DNA from: Phocoena phocoena
Taxonomy: Eukaryota > Chordata > Mammalia > Artiodactyla > Phocoenidae
Direction: 5' to 3'
DNA: 64,000 nucleotides
NCBI RefSeq assembly: GCF_963924675.1
Contig: NC_089222.1
Location: forward strand, 2,046,001 to 2,110,000
Shown here: positions 1 to 10,476 of the stretch, piece after piece
Layout of the letters: every line of letters starts with the position of its first letter
How positions within the stretch are numbered: the first letter of the stretch is position 1
Position numbers and translations under genes: made by a program
Notes under the pieces: model-generated
The model's database searches: none
Seen by the model: only the letters and a program-made list of their open reading frames with translations
What the model was told of the DNA's origin: nothing

Positions 1-434
1 AAAACCTATTAATTGTGTTGAAAAGAATAAAATTCTATTTGATCAATGTTTGAACAATGATTTAGAAAGATCATTATATTGATACTTCTGGATTACAGTT
101 TTGGCTGTCTTTCTAGCCAGATGTATAGCTATGTGCCCATTTCTTTTTAATTTAATTTTTTAAATTCCTGGCCTCGATTATTTTCCTTCTGCCTGGTCAT
201 ATAGGTTAGTTGTTGAAGGCAGGTGGGGTTTGGGAAGAAGCTGGATGGCAGTACTTTGGCCTCACACTCCATCTCACTTGGACCATGGCAGTGCTGGAAC
301 CCTTTGTCTCATTTTTATTGTCTATCTCTCAATTTGGCGAATCTGGAGCCCTTTTGACAAGGCCGTTCTCTGTTCTGTCCATAGCTCACCTAGCAGAGAC
401 TTCCAGATGCTCCATGTTTCCAGGAACCTCTATC
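1..434. other. Unassigned non-coding sequence
   Basis: A/T-rich at the left edge. The open frames here are short, lack recognisable domains and have no splice or promoter context. I see no repeat that I can name. Confidence 0.5.
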
Positions 435-446
435 AAATTGCTTACT

Positions 447-553
447 TAAGGGACTTCCCTGGCGGTCCAGTGGTTAAGAATCCCCGATTCCACTGCAGGG
501 GGCACGGTTTGATCACTGGTCAGGGAACTAAGATCCCGCAAGAAAAAAAAGAA
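447..553 (+). mobile_element. CHR-1-type tRNA-derived SINE, short copy
   Basis: Begins with the 'gggacttccctgg' head shared by cetartiodactyl tRNA-Glu-derived SINEs, followed by 'tccagtggttaagaat' and 'cagggaactaagatccc', and ends in an A-rich tail. It is flanked by a perfect 12-bp target duplication, aaattgcttact, at 435-446 and 554-565. The body is about 90 bp, so this is a 3'-short member of the family. Confidence 0.88.
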
Positions 554-565
554 AAATTGCTTACT

Positions 566-1254
566 GAAGATTCTATGAGCCATCATTTCTCCCTCCTTCA
601 GTTACATGTTATCACCGATGGTAAAAAACCAGAAAACAAGCATGGCTGCTAATAAACGTCCATTTCCTTCTCCCAGAGCATCTTTGTGGATATGGCCTGA
701 TTCAGTATTTGAATGTAATGGCCTGAAGATAAGACTTCAAGCAAAAATAAATGAGATTGATGGAAATACATTGCACAAAATCCAAGGCATCTGGTAGATT
801 TCTCTTTCCCGTTTTTCCACTTGGGGAGAAAGATGAGTTTCTCCCGCTTTCTCTGAGCGCAGCAGAGGGAAGTTTGTGGTTTTGGTTGAGAAAACACTCT
901 TATTATCCACCCCTATTTTTAAAATTTTTAGACATCTAACTTATGGACTTGAGTTTATAATTTAGGCCTGTAACCTTTAGAAGAAAATGATCCCTTTTGG
1001 AATTTCTCATGCATGATTTCAGCCCAGAGGAAAAAATTATGGGGGAAGTGTTTGGCAAAATCTGCCTTATCATCAGAGTCACAGCTATTCCAAGAGAAAA
1101 GAGTGATGTTTTATCTGTAATATCCTGGTGGGCTCCCTAGAATCCCACGCCCTGAAGTCATAAAGGATTCATAGTATATGCATAACAGAAATTCTGAGTT
1201 CCAAATACTTAACATCCATTCAGCAGTATACAATACTTGATGTCTCTTCTCTGT
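566..1254. other. Unassigned non-coding sequence
   Basis: No exon-like frame and no repeat I can name. Small frames at 606-939 overlap on both strands and have no domain. Confidence 0.45.
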
Positions 1255-1767
1255 TTAGAGGGCATATTTGGACTCTGTGGTGGGGTTCAGAGGCACTCAT
1301 GTGAGAAGATCCAGATCACCCTGTGGAACAAGCTAGAGTAGCTGTAGTAGATGATAGTGGTCCCCTTTATAGAGGGGGTACACCTATCCCCCAGCGGCTC
1401 AGAGCTTGCCTCCTAAGGGCTGAAAGCTGCGTCCTTCTCCAGAGACTTGCTCTCCACTGTGGGACTTTTATTTCCAGGAGATGTCTGAGAGGTTATACCC
1501 TCTTCCCCAGGGGTAGCCACAGATGATGACTAAATGAGGTACAAACACCTGATCCCATCGCCTCAAGGTGAGCCGGCTCAGTGGTGCTGGTCATCCTGTA
1601 GCTCTCCTTACTCGACCTCACGTGAGATCACACTTGCTCAGCTCCTTCTCTGGTCCTCTTCTGCTTTTCTCACTTCCCTCAGGTTGGTTTTCTCATGGCA
1701 GCACTAAATCACTCGCACAAGAATCCTTAGGTTAGGTTCTGCTTCTAGGGAATCTGATCTAAGACAG
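1255..1767 (+). repeat. Old LTR-like interspersed repeat, family unresolved
   Basis: The text from 'ggcactcatgtg' through 'cagcggctcagagcttgcctcc' to the end 'gaatctgatctaagacag' resembles a degraded mammalian LTR: pyrimidine-rich 3' part and an ending like 'aacccaacctaagacag'. No target duplication is visible. LTR class cannot be decided by eye. Confidence 0.4.
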
Positions 1768-2499
1768 TAGTATTTATTTAGTTGATTAATTTTGGCTTTG
1801 TCCTTATTACAAAAATAATGCATGTTCATGTTGAAAATAAGAAATTTTATAGGGTGAAAAGGACAAGATCGAATAAAAGAACAAAATTAATAACTCTAGA
1901 CTCAAAGGGTGACCAGTGTTGACTTTGGCAAATATCCTTTCATTCAGCAATATTCATGAAGTAACTATGACGTTGATGGCCCTCAATGGGTAATATCTCC
2001 CAAATCCATGCCCTTGTTTACTTCTCTCCTATATTATCTCTTGCATTGATCGTGTGATTGGCTTTTGTCGAGGGAATCTCAGCAAACATGATGGAAGCAG
2101 AGGCTTGGCAAGAGCTTGCATACTGGGGCTTGTATGGACTATATTTTCTTTTTCTCTGTATTCTTGATGCGCTGGCCTTTGGGGCCTTGGTCCTGGAGAC
2201 ACTGACCTTCCCAGGCTCTCTGATTCCTAAGAGATTGTAAATGACTTCCCTGTGAGAACAACTTTGATGTATAAACCAACCAATCCAGAGCCCACACCTC
2301 CAACCAGCTCCTTTATCTGACTCTCACACACCAAGCCAATGTGCCCCCGACCCTTGGTTCTCGGGATCTTGGGTATACACGTCTTTCTTCATGACAGTCA
2401 TTTCTGTGTCTGAGTGTCCTGCCATACCTGATTACGACAAATCCTGGGTACCTTTTTAGGACAGGGCTTATTTTCTTAGAACACTTTTTCTTTAAAGCC
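1768..2499. other. Mostly unassigned, possible old L1-like piece
   Basis: Positions 1775-1965 ('ttattacaaaaataatgcatgttcatg', later 'gtgaccagtgttgactttggc') look like a common old interspersed repeat, probably L1 3' sequence, but too degraded to assign. The 60-codon ATG frame at 2058-2240 has no recognisable domain. Confidence 0.35.
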
Positions 2500-2745
2500 G
2501 GTCACCGTGCACAAAGAGATTCAGGTAACACTAGGGAGTGAGGAGTGAGACTGGAGTGTGAGATTCCAGCTGCGAGGTTCTGGCACCAGCCAAGCACCCA
2601 GCTGAATGCAGCTGCGTGACTCAACTCGGCTATCCCCCACAGGGCGGAGCAGCACGTCAGAGCCTGGCCAACCCACAGAAACGTGTCGTAAACCGCTGGG
2701 TTTGGAGCAATTTTGTAGGCAGCAGCAGATTGCTGAAATGGTGCA
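2500..2745 (+). repeat. MaLR/MLT1-like LTR 3' end remnant
   Basis: The stretch 'cgtaaaccgctgggtttggagcaattttgtaggcagcagcag' follows the usual MLT1-class ending ('taaaccactaagtttgg...tttgttacgcagcaatag'). The upstream part is too degraded to align by eye. Confidence 0.45.
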
Positions 2746-3379
2746 GTGCGGGCAGGACCTTGTGGCCCTGGGTCTTTCATCTGACCTGTAAGTATACCTC
2801 CCTCCCCACCCTGCCTCGTGACCCCAGGGAAGGAAATCAGCTACTGTTATCGATGGAATCCTATGGCATTCATTAGGCTGTGTTTACTAGTGCATCTGCC
2901 TTGGTAGTTTACTTTCATTGACTCTCCTCATTCTATGCAATGAGATCAATAACTTACTCAGGCCTGGCTTTCCTTCCTCTTCTCTGTATGTGCGCCTACG
3001 TAGAGTCCCTGCTTTGGGCTGTGGTGGGGGAGACAGAAGCACCATATAGATCCCCCCTTCACCTTTAACTAAGAAATCTCACGGACCTCTCAGGCACTGA
3101 CCCAGCTAATAAGCTGGTACTCTGTTTACTATTTGGATGTGTTCCCTGCATTTCTCTTCTTTGAGAAAACTGAAAGAAACAGGGAGATGTGGCAGGGCAA
3201 AAGCCAGACATTCTTGTGTTCCCTGGCCCAATTAATACCATCAAAACCCTATCTCCCTTTTCACCTTTAACACTTTGCTTTTACCAAAAATATAGTCATC
3301 ATTTTTGTAAACTCCTTTTTAACCAAAATATGCTACAAGTATGTCTTTGAAACAATAATTTTAAAAAAACCTTCAATGT
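2746..3379. other. Unassigned non-coding sequence
   Basis: No frame, repeat or structured RNA that I can support. Confidence 0.4.
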
Positions 3380-3840
3380 AATTTTCAATAGCAAAATGGC
3401 ATTCTTTTATATGGATATACAATATTTTGTTTAACTGATACTGTGTAAAGTTTTTAGGTTCTGCTTTTTCACTGTCATAAAAAGTACAGTGCTGAATGTT
3501 CTTGAAGTCGAACGCTTGTGCACATCCGTTATCTTCTTAGAATACATTCGTAGAGTGGAATTTTGGAACTAAGGGGTATGTGAATTTTTAAAGCTTTTGA
3601 TACATTTTGCCAAATCTTCCTCCCCCACACAGAAGACTTATACCACTTTGCACTGTCAGCAGGGTATGAACATGACTATTGTCTTTGATCCTCACCAATT
3701 TTATCAATTTTATAAGAAGGATGCTCTCCCAATGTCTTCATTTCCATTTCTTTGATTACAAATGAGGCTTAATAATTTTCATACGTACATTGGTGATTTT
3801 GCTTCTTACTCTGCAACTTGATTATTCATAAAATATTTAT
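3380..3840 (-). repeat. Old L1M ORF2 3' remnant
   Basis: Reads in antisense like the end of L1 ORF2: 'gtggaattttggaactaaggggtatg', 'cattttgccaaatcttcctc', 'tttccatttctttgattacaaatgagg'. It is heavily mutated and has no open frame, consistent with an ancient mammalian-wide L1M insertion. Confidence 0.65.
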
Positions 3841-4093
3841 AAAAAAGTTCAAAGTCCTACAAATCATCACGGATCCAGAAAACATCTAATTAGCTGCCAG
3901 TTTTGTGAATTATGGGAGAAATTAATGGACAATTTTCATCTCTCCCGGTTGAAAGGAGAAAATAAGGGTTCCAGTGCATTTGTTGAACACATTTGGCTAC
4001 CTGCTGGGAATCCAATGCAAACAAGCCACACACAGGTTCAGCTCTCACATCCTCTGTCATCTCAAAAAGGGAAGACAATGATGTTATTCTTTA

Positions 4094-4144
4094 CAATTCA
4101 GTTTTTTTTTTTTTTTTTTTTTTTTTTTTAGTCAATTCAGTTTT
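4094..4144 (-). mobile_element. Tail-only retrotransposed insertion
   Basis: A run of 28 T (4102-4129) plus 'agt' lies between two exact copies of caattcagtttt (4094-4105 and 4133-4144; the first copy shares its last T residues with the run). This is the layout expected for a minus-strand insertion truncated almost to its poly(A) tail with a 12-bp target duplication. A T-run expansion next to a chance repeat is the alternative. Confidence 0.6.
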
Positions 4145-4526
4145 GATGTAAGACATGATCAGGGTTTAACAGATGGTTTTCTAATTACTTGGAGAAGTAT
4201 CAGACCTGGAAAAATGCTGAATAAAAGTGTGGATATGGTCCCGAAATTTCCACGAGAACATTCAGAACACTTGGGATGTGCTTTTCATAACCTGCTGCAC
4301 CTGGAGTCCCTTGACTCAATCCTTGGGTCCCAGTGTGGAGAGATGTCTCCAAGGGGATGTGCGGGGTGTGCGGTAGGTCCTAAAACTCATTTTTCCTTCC
4401 AAGATCGCCCCACAACAGGAGTGACAAGAGGCTATCTCAGGCACAGTTTCCCAGTGATTTTCTTCTTTCTTTCCTCCTTTTATTCTCTCACTCCTTAGCT
4501 TTCTTTCTTTTCTTTTCTTTTTTTCT

Positions 4527-4828
4527 AGCTTATTTTTTTAATTTAATTTTTATTTTATGTTGGAATATAGTTGATTTGCAATGTTTCAGGTGTACAGCAA
4601 AGTGATTCGGTTATACATATACATCTATCCATTCTCTTTCAGATTCTTTTCTCATATAGGTTATTACAGAGTATTGAATAGAGTTCCCTGTGCTCTACAG
4701 TAGGTCCTATTTGGTTATCAGTTTTATATATAGTAGTATGTGTATGTTAATCCCAAACTCATAATTTATCCCTCCCCCGACCTTTCCCCTTCCGTAACCA
4801 TAAGTTTGTTTTCTAAGCCTTCAAGACA
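4527..4828 (-). mobile_element. 5'-truncated L1, 3'UTR only
   Basis: Antisense cetartiodactyl L1 3' end. Markers are 'atatagttgatttgcaatg', 'gtgtacagcaaagtgattcggttatacatatac', 'gttccctgtgctctacagtaggtcc' and 'ccataagtttgttttctaag'. A T-rich tail lies to the left at about 4500-4530. No clear target duplication. Confidence 0.85.
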
Positions 4829-6204
4829 GCTCTGTTTTCAGCCTTTCATCTGCAGAGTGAACCAGAGAAGATCCCCGAAGGCCTCCAGTAATGTTCTGTT
4901 TTCGGTGAGCAAGAGCTAGCTGTACATCGGAACATGGTTCTCATGTTTCAGTTGTTTCTAATTTTGATCATAAAGCTTGCAGTGATCATGGAGACTGAAC
5001 AAAGGCAGCTTTCATTCAGATTTTCCCTCAGATCAACACCTTGGTGCTGAAAGTAGTTATGCTTCAGATAAAGCATTTTAAAAATAAGTCTTTCATTCTT
5101 CTCTCTTATTCTTTTTCGTGTCCAAGAAAAAACAAATGCAACACGGGGATCAATCTGGGATGAATTACTCTGAAGGTATCACAAAAGGACCTTTTGTGGG
5201 AGGGTGTGCTTGATGTTTGTGACATGTATTTTAGATTTTCTGAACAGCTCCAAGACCTCTGAAGTTGACGATTCCTTATGGCTCTCGTATCAAGGATTTA
5301 TCTAAGCATCTTTGTTTTAGCTCATGCCAAATTTCTGGTAATGAATTTGTTAAGTTCTTACTTTCATTTTTCAATATAATTTAGTATTTCCTTTACTTAT
5401 CCTCTAAATCTTCTTTTGTTTCTCTCTTATTTTCTGTTTCATGGAAGGGAAGTTGCCTCTTATTTTACTGACTTGTCTCTCTTTTGAAAAGCAGTCCACT
5501 CCTTGACAAATAAATTTGAGTTCTGGGGATTGTTGGGTAACTTTCTTGACAGTTCTTTTCAGCCAAAGGGAAAGTCTTTCTGGGGCCCAGCTTTACAGTT
5601 TTTTCACACTGAGTGTGAAACCCTGAAAAGCAAACTTTGGAACTTAATTTTTTTTTACAGCTCTGTTGAGCAAAGGGGTTGTATTTCGGCCGTGGTCCTC
5701 CTGGGTGATGCGGCACAAGTACAAGATATATTTTAAGACTTTGAAGGCTGTCAAGCAGCCTCCTGTCCTGTGACTTCAAAAGAATGGCATCTAGTCTCTG
5801 GAAGTAGTTCAGAACCGTGCCTGAGAAAGATTCGCTTTAAGAGTGAAAAACGAAGAATGTATTAGGGACAAGTTAGAGAGTGGGCAAAAAAGTCATGCTT
5901 TTGTTCTTTAACCCAGAGAAGCTACTACAAATGCATTGTTAATCACTGTGATGTCCATCCTCTTGGCATTGGCCCTCTTGCTGCTGAAGCAAGAAGCAAT
6001 GAAGATAGGGAAGAGGGAGAGGAAGACACTGCCTCCCCTAAGGATGGGGTACCACTACCACATTCTTCTCTCGACCCCACATTTTCATAAGTGCCTAGTA
6101 AACCTTTCAGGCTTTCTAATCACCTAGGAAGGATCGTAATAGGTGCTGAAAATAAACAAATGTTCCCTAATGCAATCAAGTCAAAAGCAACAACCACCAC
6201 CATT
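4829..6204. other. Unassigned non-coding sequence
   Basis: About 1.4 kb with no named repeat. Opposed frames of 104 codons (5465-5779, minus) and 77 codons (5503-5736, plus) overlap each other and carry no domain, so neither is called. Confidence 0.5.
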
Positions 6205-6300
6205 ACCATTTTTGAGTCATCACTATGTGTTAAGTCCTGTGTTTAATTAAACCCATTATATTCATTGACTCATATAATAAACCCACTCTGAAATACGAGA
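6205..6300 (-). repeat. MIR fragment
   Basis: Antisense MIR 3' region: 'tcactatgtgttaagtcctgtg' followed by 'ttcattgactcatataataa', matching 'ctatgtgccaggcactg...ttaactcatttaatcc'. Confidence 0.55.
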
Positions 6301-6312
6301 AGAGCAAACAGC

Positions 6313-6460
6313 TAACTTTTTTTGTTTTATTAAGAAATAATTGACAGACGTCACTGTATAAGTTTAAGAAATACTGCATGATGGTTTGATTTACGTATAC
6401 TGTGAAATGATTATCAAAATAGGTTCAGTTAACATCCATCTTCTCATATAGATACAATTT
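6313..6460 (-). repeat. L1MA-type 3'UTR end, interrupted
   Basis: Antisense L1MA 3' end: 'attaagaaataattgacag', 'atacgtat...gtgaaatgattatcaaaatagg', 'cagttaacatccatcttctcatatag'. It is interrupted by the CHR-2 SINE at 6461 and resumes for only a few bases after it before the next L1. Confidence 0.7.
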
Positions 6461-6673
6461 GTGTGTGTGTGTGTGTGTGTGTGTGGTACACGGGCCTCTC
6501 ATTGCTGTGGCCTCTCCCGCTGCGGGGCACAGGCTCCGGACGCGCAGGCCCAGTGGCCACGGCTCACGGGCCCAGCCACTCAGTGGCAGGTGGGATCTTC
6601 CCGGACCGGGGCACAAACCCGTGTCCCCTGCATCGGCAGGCGGACTTTCAAGCACTGTGCCACCAGGGAAGCC
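6461..6673 (-). mobile_element. CHR-2 SINE
   Basis: Complete antisense CHR-2 unit from 'gtacacgggcctctc' to 'ccaccagggaagcc'. The tail side is a (GT)12 microsatellite rather than poly(T). An 18-bp target duplication with two mismatches flanks it: ctcatatagatacaattt at 6443-6460 and ctcatgtagataaaattt at 6674-6691. Confidence 0.93.
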
Positions 6674-6703
6674 CTCATGTAGATAAAATTTTTTAAAAAA
6701 AGT

Positions 6704-7870
6704 AGGGGGGAGACCTTCAAAATGGTGGAGGAGTAAGATGTGGAGATCACCTTCCTCCCCACAAATATATCAGAAATACATCTACATGTGGAACAACTCC
6801 TACAGAACACCTACTGAATGCTGGGAGAAGACCTCAGACTTCCCAAAACGCAAGAAACTCTCCACGTACCTGGGTAGGGCCGAAGAAAAAAGAAAAAACA
6901 GAGACAAAAGAATAGGGACAGGACCTGCCCCTGTGGGAGGGAACTGTGAAGGAGGAAAAGTTTCCACACACTAGGAAGCCCCTTCACTGGCAGAGACGGG
7001 GTGGGGGTGGGGTGATGGGGTGGTAGCTTCGGAGCCGCGGAGGATAGCGCAGCAACAGGGGTGCGGAGGGCAAAGCGGAGAGATTCCCGCACAGAGTATC
7101 GGTGCTGACCGGCACTCATAAACCTGCGAGGCTTGTCTGCTCACCCGCCGGGTCGGGCGGGGGCTGGGAGCTGAGGCTCGGGCTTCTGTTGGATTGCAGG
7201 GAGAGGACTGGGGTTGGCTGTGTGAACACAGCCTGAAGGGGTCTAGTGCGCTACAGCTAGCCGGGAGGGAGTCCGGGAAAAGGTCTGGAGCTGCCGAAGA
7301 GGCAAGAGACCATAGTTTTGGGGTGCTTGAGGAGAGGGGATTCAGAACACCGCCTAAACAAGCTCCAGAGACGGGCATGAGACGCTAAGGCTGCTGCTGC
7401 AGACACCAAGAAGACTGTATGCAAGCACAGGTGTCACACTTCCCCTCCTGGGAGCCTGTGCAGCCCGCCACTGCCAGGGTCCCATGATTCAGGGACAACT
7501 TCCCCAGGAAAATACACGGCGCGCCTCAGGCTGGTGCAACGTCATGTCGGCCTCTGCCCCTGCAGCCTCGCCCCGCATTCCGTGCCCCTCCCTCCCCCCT
7601 GGCCTGAGAGAGCCTGAGCCCCCTAATCACCTGCTCCTTTAACCCTGTCCTGTCTGAGAGAAGAACAGACGCCCTCAGGTGATCTGCATACAGAGGCAGG
7701 TCCAAATCCAAAGCTGAACCCCAGGAGCTGTGCGAACAAAGAAGAGGAAGGGAAATCTCTCCCAGCAGCCTCAGGAGCAGCGGATTAAATCTCCACAATG
7801 AACTTTGATGTACCCTGTGTCTGTGGAATGCCTGAATAGACAACGAATCATCCCAAAATCGAGGCAGTGG
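6704..7870 (+). promoter_or_regulatory. Probable L1 internal promoter region
   Basis: L1 5'UTRs carry an internal RNA polymerase II promoter. This segment keeps the 5' start and a CpG-rich core (about 7020-7180 and 7500-7620) and would drive transcription rightward. The element has no coding body, so any activity would produce only chimeric non-coding transcripts. Activity is inferred, not shown. Confidence 0.4.
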
Positions 7871-8280
7871 ATTTTGGGAGCAACTGTAGACTTGGGGTTT
7901 GCTGTATGCGACTGACTTGTTTCTGGTTTTATGTTTATCTTAGTTTAGTATTTAGAGTTTATTATCATTGGTAAATTTGTTTATTGATTTGGTTGCTCTC
8001 TTCCTTTTTTTAAATATATATATATATATTTCCTTTTTCTCTTTTTGTGAGTGTTTATGTGTATGCTTCTTTGTGTGATTTTGTCTGTATAGCTTTGCTT
8101 TTACCATGTATCCTAGGGTTCTGTCTGTCTATTTATTTATTTTTTTAGTATAGTTTTTAGCACTTGTTATCATTGGTGGATTTGTTTTTTGGTTTGGTTG
8201 CTCTCCTTTCTTTCTTTTTTTAATTACTTTTTAGTGTTTTTTATTTTTAATACTTAAATTTTTTTTATTTTAATAAAAAA
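6704..8280 (+). mobile_element. L1 5'UTR, sense, without ORF1
   Basis: Starts with the L1 5' end 'gggggagaccttcaaaatgg' and 'tggaggagtaagatgtggag', then the GC-rich block 'ggagccgcggaggatagcgcagc', and runs through the T-rich zone that precedes ORF1. It is the sense counterpart of 24072-26008. It stops before any ORF1 sequence and directly abuts an inverted ORF2 scrap, so this is a rearranged remnant. Confidence 0.85.
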
Positions 8281-8283
8281 TTT

Positions 8284-8508
8284 TATTTTTTATTTCAATC
8301 CATCTATAGATGGATTTTGGTAGGATTGACATTTTAACAATATCATCTGCAAGTATTTTCTCCCATTCAGTAGGTTGTCTTTTCATTTTGTCAATGGTTT
8401 TCTTCACTGTGCAAAAGCTTTTAGAGTTTAAGTCCCATTTATTTATTTTTGCTTTTATTTCCTTAACTTTAGGAGACAGGTCCAAAATAATATTGCTACA
8501 ATTTATAG
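8284..8508 (-). pseudogene. L1 ORF2 fragment, internally rearranged
   Basis: Minus-strand translation from 8485 begins with residues like KINKWDLNSKSFC, the C-terminal third of L1 ORF2p. It then jumps at about 8345 to DIVKMSILPKSIYR, which normally lies some 180-200 residues earlier in the protein. The two pieces are therefore out of order. No function is expected. Confidence 0.75.
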
Positions 8509-8512
8509 ATTA

Positions 8513-8532
8513 CATACATACATGTATGTATG
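8513..8532. repeat. Perfect 20-bp palindrome
   Basis: The bases catacatacatgtatgtatg read identically on both strands. It is a CATA/TATG microsatellite meeting its own inverse at the edge of the L1 ORF2 scrap. Confidence 0.8.
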
Positions 8533-8954
8533 ACAGTATTAACATTTTAACAAAGACCCCATCTCCAATTCTATCACACTGGGGATTGGATGTCAGCTTA
8601 AGAATTATGGGGTTGGGGGTCAGACATTCAGTCATATCAGAGACCCTCTCACAGCACGACAGTTTGCTTTTTCAGAGCGCACAGGAAAATCTCACTGTCC
8701 CATCTGCTATATGTGATGTGACCTAATCATGAGAGAGATTATCTCATCACCTTTGCCATATTCTCTTGGCCAGAAGCAAGACACAGTTTCCACCTGACAC
8801 AAAGTGGGTTGATAAAAGGGCATAAACCATTGAGAGTCACCTTAGAATTCTTCCTTCCGCAGGGGAGAAAGTTCAGAGATGACAGAAAGTTCAGAGGTGA
8901 TGTAAAAACCTGAAAGTGACAAAATGTCAATATAGTATAAACTCAGGAATAATG

Positions 8955-9125
8955 CGGCCTCATAGGTCTCAGCCCTGGCTGAAATAGAATCACCTGAGGA
9001 ACTTTCAACACATAGTTCCAGCCCTGGAGAGTCTGATTTAATTAGTCTAGAGTAATGCCTGAGCATGGCATTTAAAAAAATATTCCCAAGTGATTCATAT
9101 ATGTTCAGTGTTTGAGAAATACTGA
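8955..9125 (+). repeat. MER5-type hAT-Charlie element
   Basis: 'ctgaaatagaatcacctgaggaactttc', 'ccagccctggagagtctgattt' and 'cccaagtgattcatatatg' match the MER5 layout (cagaatcacctgg...caggtgattc). This is an old non-autonomous DNA transposon. Confidence 0.7.
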
Positions 9126-9129
9126 TCTA

Positions 9130-9255
9130 GTGCAACTGCTTTATTTCATAGATGAGGGACCTGAATCCCAGGAAGATCATGTCTTCTTGAAGCACATGTA
9201 TTCAGTTAGTGACAGAGGCACGGTTAGACCCAGGTCTCCTAGCAATGGTCAGGCT
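9130..9255 (-). repeat. MIR fragment
   Basis: Antisense MIR core: 'atttcatagatgagggacctgaatccc', then 'agttagtgacagaggcacggttagacccaggtc'. Confidence 0.65.
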
Positions 9256-9878
9256 TTCCTAGCACTGAACAAATAAATGTTACCTTGTGGAGGTATGTCT
9301 ATCTTGTCATGTGAGGCTTTTAAGGCAAAAAGTCCTGTAGGTAGATTTGACCAAAGCCAGATCAAATTCTCTCTGTTCTATAGCCAACTTCTTTGTACCA
9401 ATATGGATTTCCCAGCTTCAAGAGTGAAAACATAAATAAAACTTACTTAGTTTAGGAAAGTTGGTGTAAAACAATTCCTGTTTGGAGAAATGTATTTTCG
9501 ATTGTGGAAAATTATTTGATCCTTATGTGTGATGTTATTACTTTTCTGACATGGATGAAATGAGTACCTAGGCTGTGTCATTTTGAAAGGTGGGTGAGCT
9601 CTTTTGGCAAGATATCTGAAAGGGCAAACTATGCCACCTCATGGACCGATGGGTCCTGAGATAGTGTTTAGTGGTAAGCCCTTTTCCTGGGTTTGGTTAT
9701 CCTTTTCTTAAATGAGTTCTTTACTCTAACTTGCCGTTTACTCAATGAATGGTACTGTAAACCCTTGTCATTCAGCTCTAATATTCTCTGAGCTTTGGGA
9801 TTAAAGTCCCAGTCAGTAGAGGAAGGAATAGATGCTTACAGAACCAGGAACCTGCCATATTCCTCTTTTCCTCACCTG
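9256..9878. other. Unassigned non-coding sequence
   Basis: No frame, repeat or structured element that I can support. Confidence 0.4.
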
Positions 9879-9882
9879 GTTT

Positions 9883-10472
9883 TGTAACCAAGCAGGACCC
9901 TAGGAGGCCTTCCCAGAATAGACCCCCACCCATGTCCTTCTCCTGACTTTTGTCTGTAGAAAAACTTCAGTCAAAGAATAAATTTAATCAGAGAAGTGAA
10001 AAACTGCAGAAAGGAAAAGAGTCAGGCAAGTCCAAATAATGATACTTTAGCTATTAAACAGAGTCAAGGACTTTTCGTTCTTCCTCCAGGACTATAGAGA
10101 ATATTCTGAGCCGTGTCCTTTGAGCCGTTTTGCGGTACTGAAAACCCCACCAGGTGGAGGAAGTTAACTGCTGCCCACAGGCATGTAGACCCCAGAGTGG
10201 TTGGAACCAGAAGGCTGACGATGCCGACTCCCCATTACCTCACCACCAACCAATCAGAAGAATGTCCATGAGCTGACCACGCCCTGCTCCTTGAACATTA
10301 TAAGACTCCTCACGACCCCCTCCAGGGCGGGGCGCACAGTCTTGAGGGCATGAGCCCACTGTGGCCCCCTTTCCCTGGCAAAGCAATTAAGCCATTTCTT
10401 TCTACTTCACCCAAAACTCTGTTTCTGAGATTTAATCCAGCACCAGTGTACAGAGGCTGAATTTCGGCAACA
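9883..10472 (+). mobile_element. Solo ERV1-type LTR, copy 1
   Basis: A 590-bp LTR running from TG to CA, with an exact 4-bp target duplication gttt at 9879-9882 and 10473-10476, typical of gamma-type (ERV1) retroviruses. It holds a CCAAT box (10250-10254), a TATA-like ttataa (10298-10303) and a GC box near 10326. There is no internal retroviral sequence on either side, so this is a solo LTR left by recombination. A second copy lies at 62174-63026. Confidence 0.85.
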
Positions 10473-10476
10473 GTTT

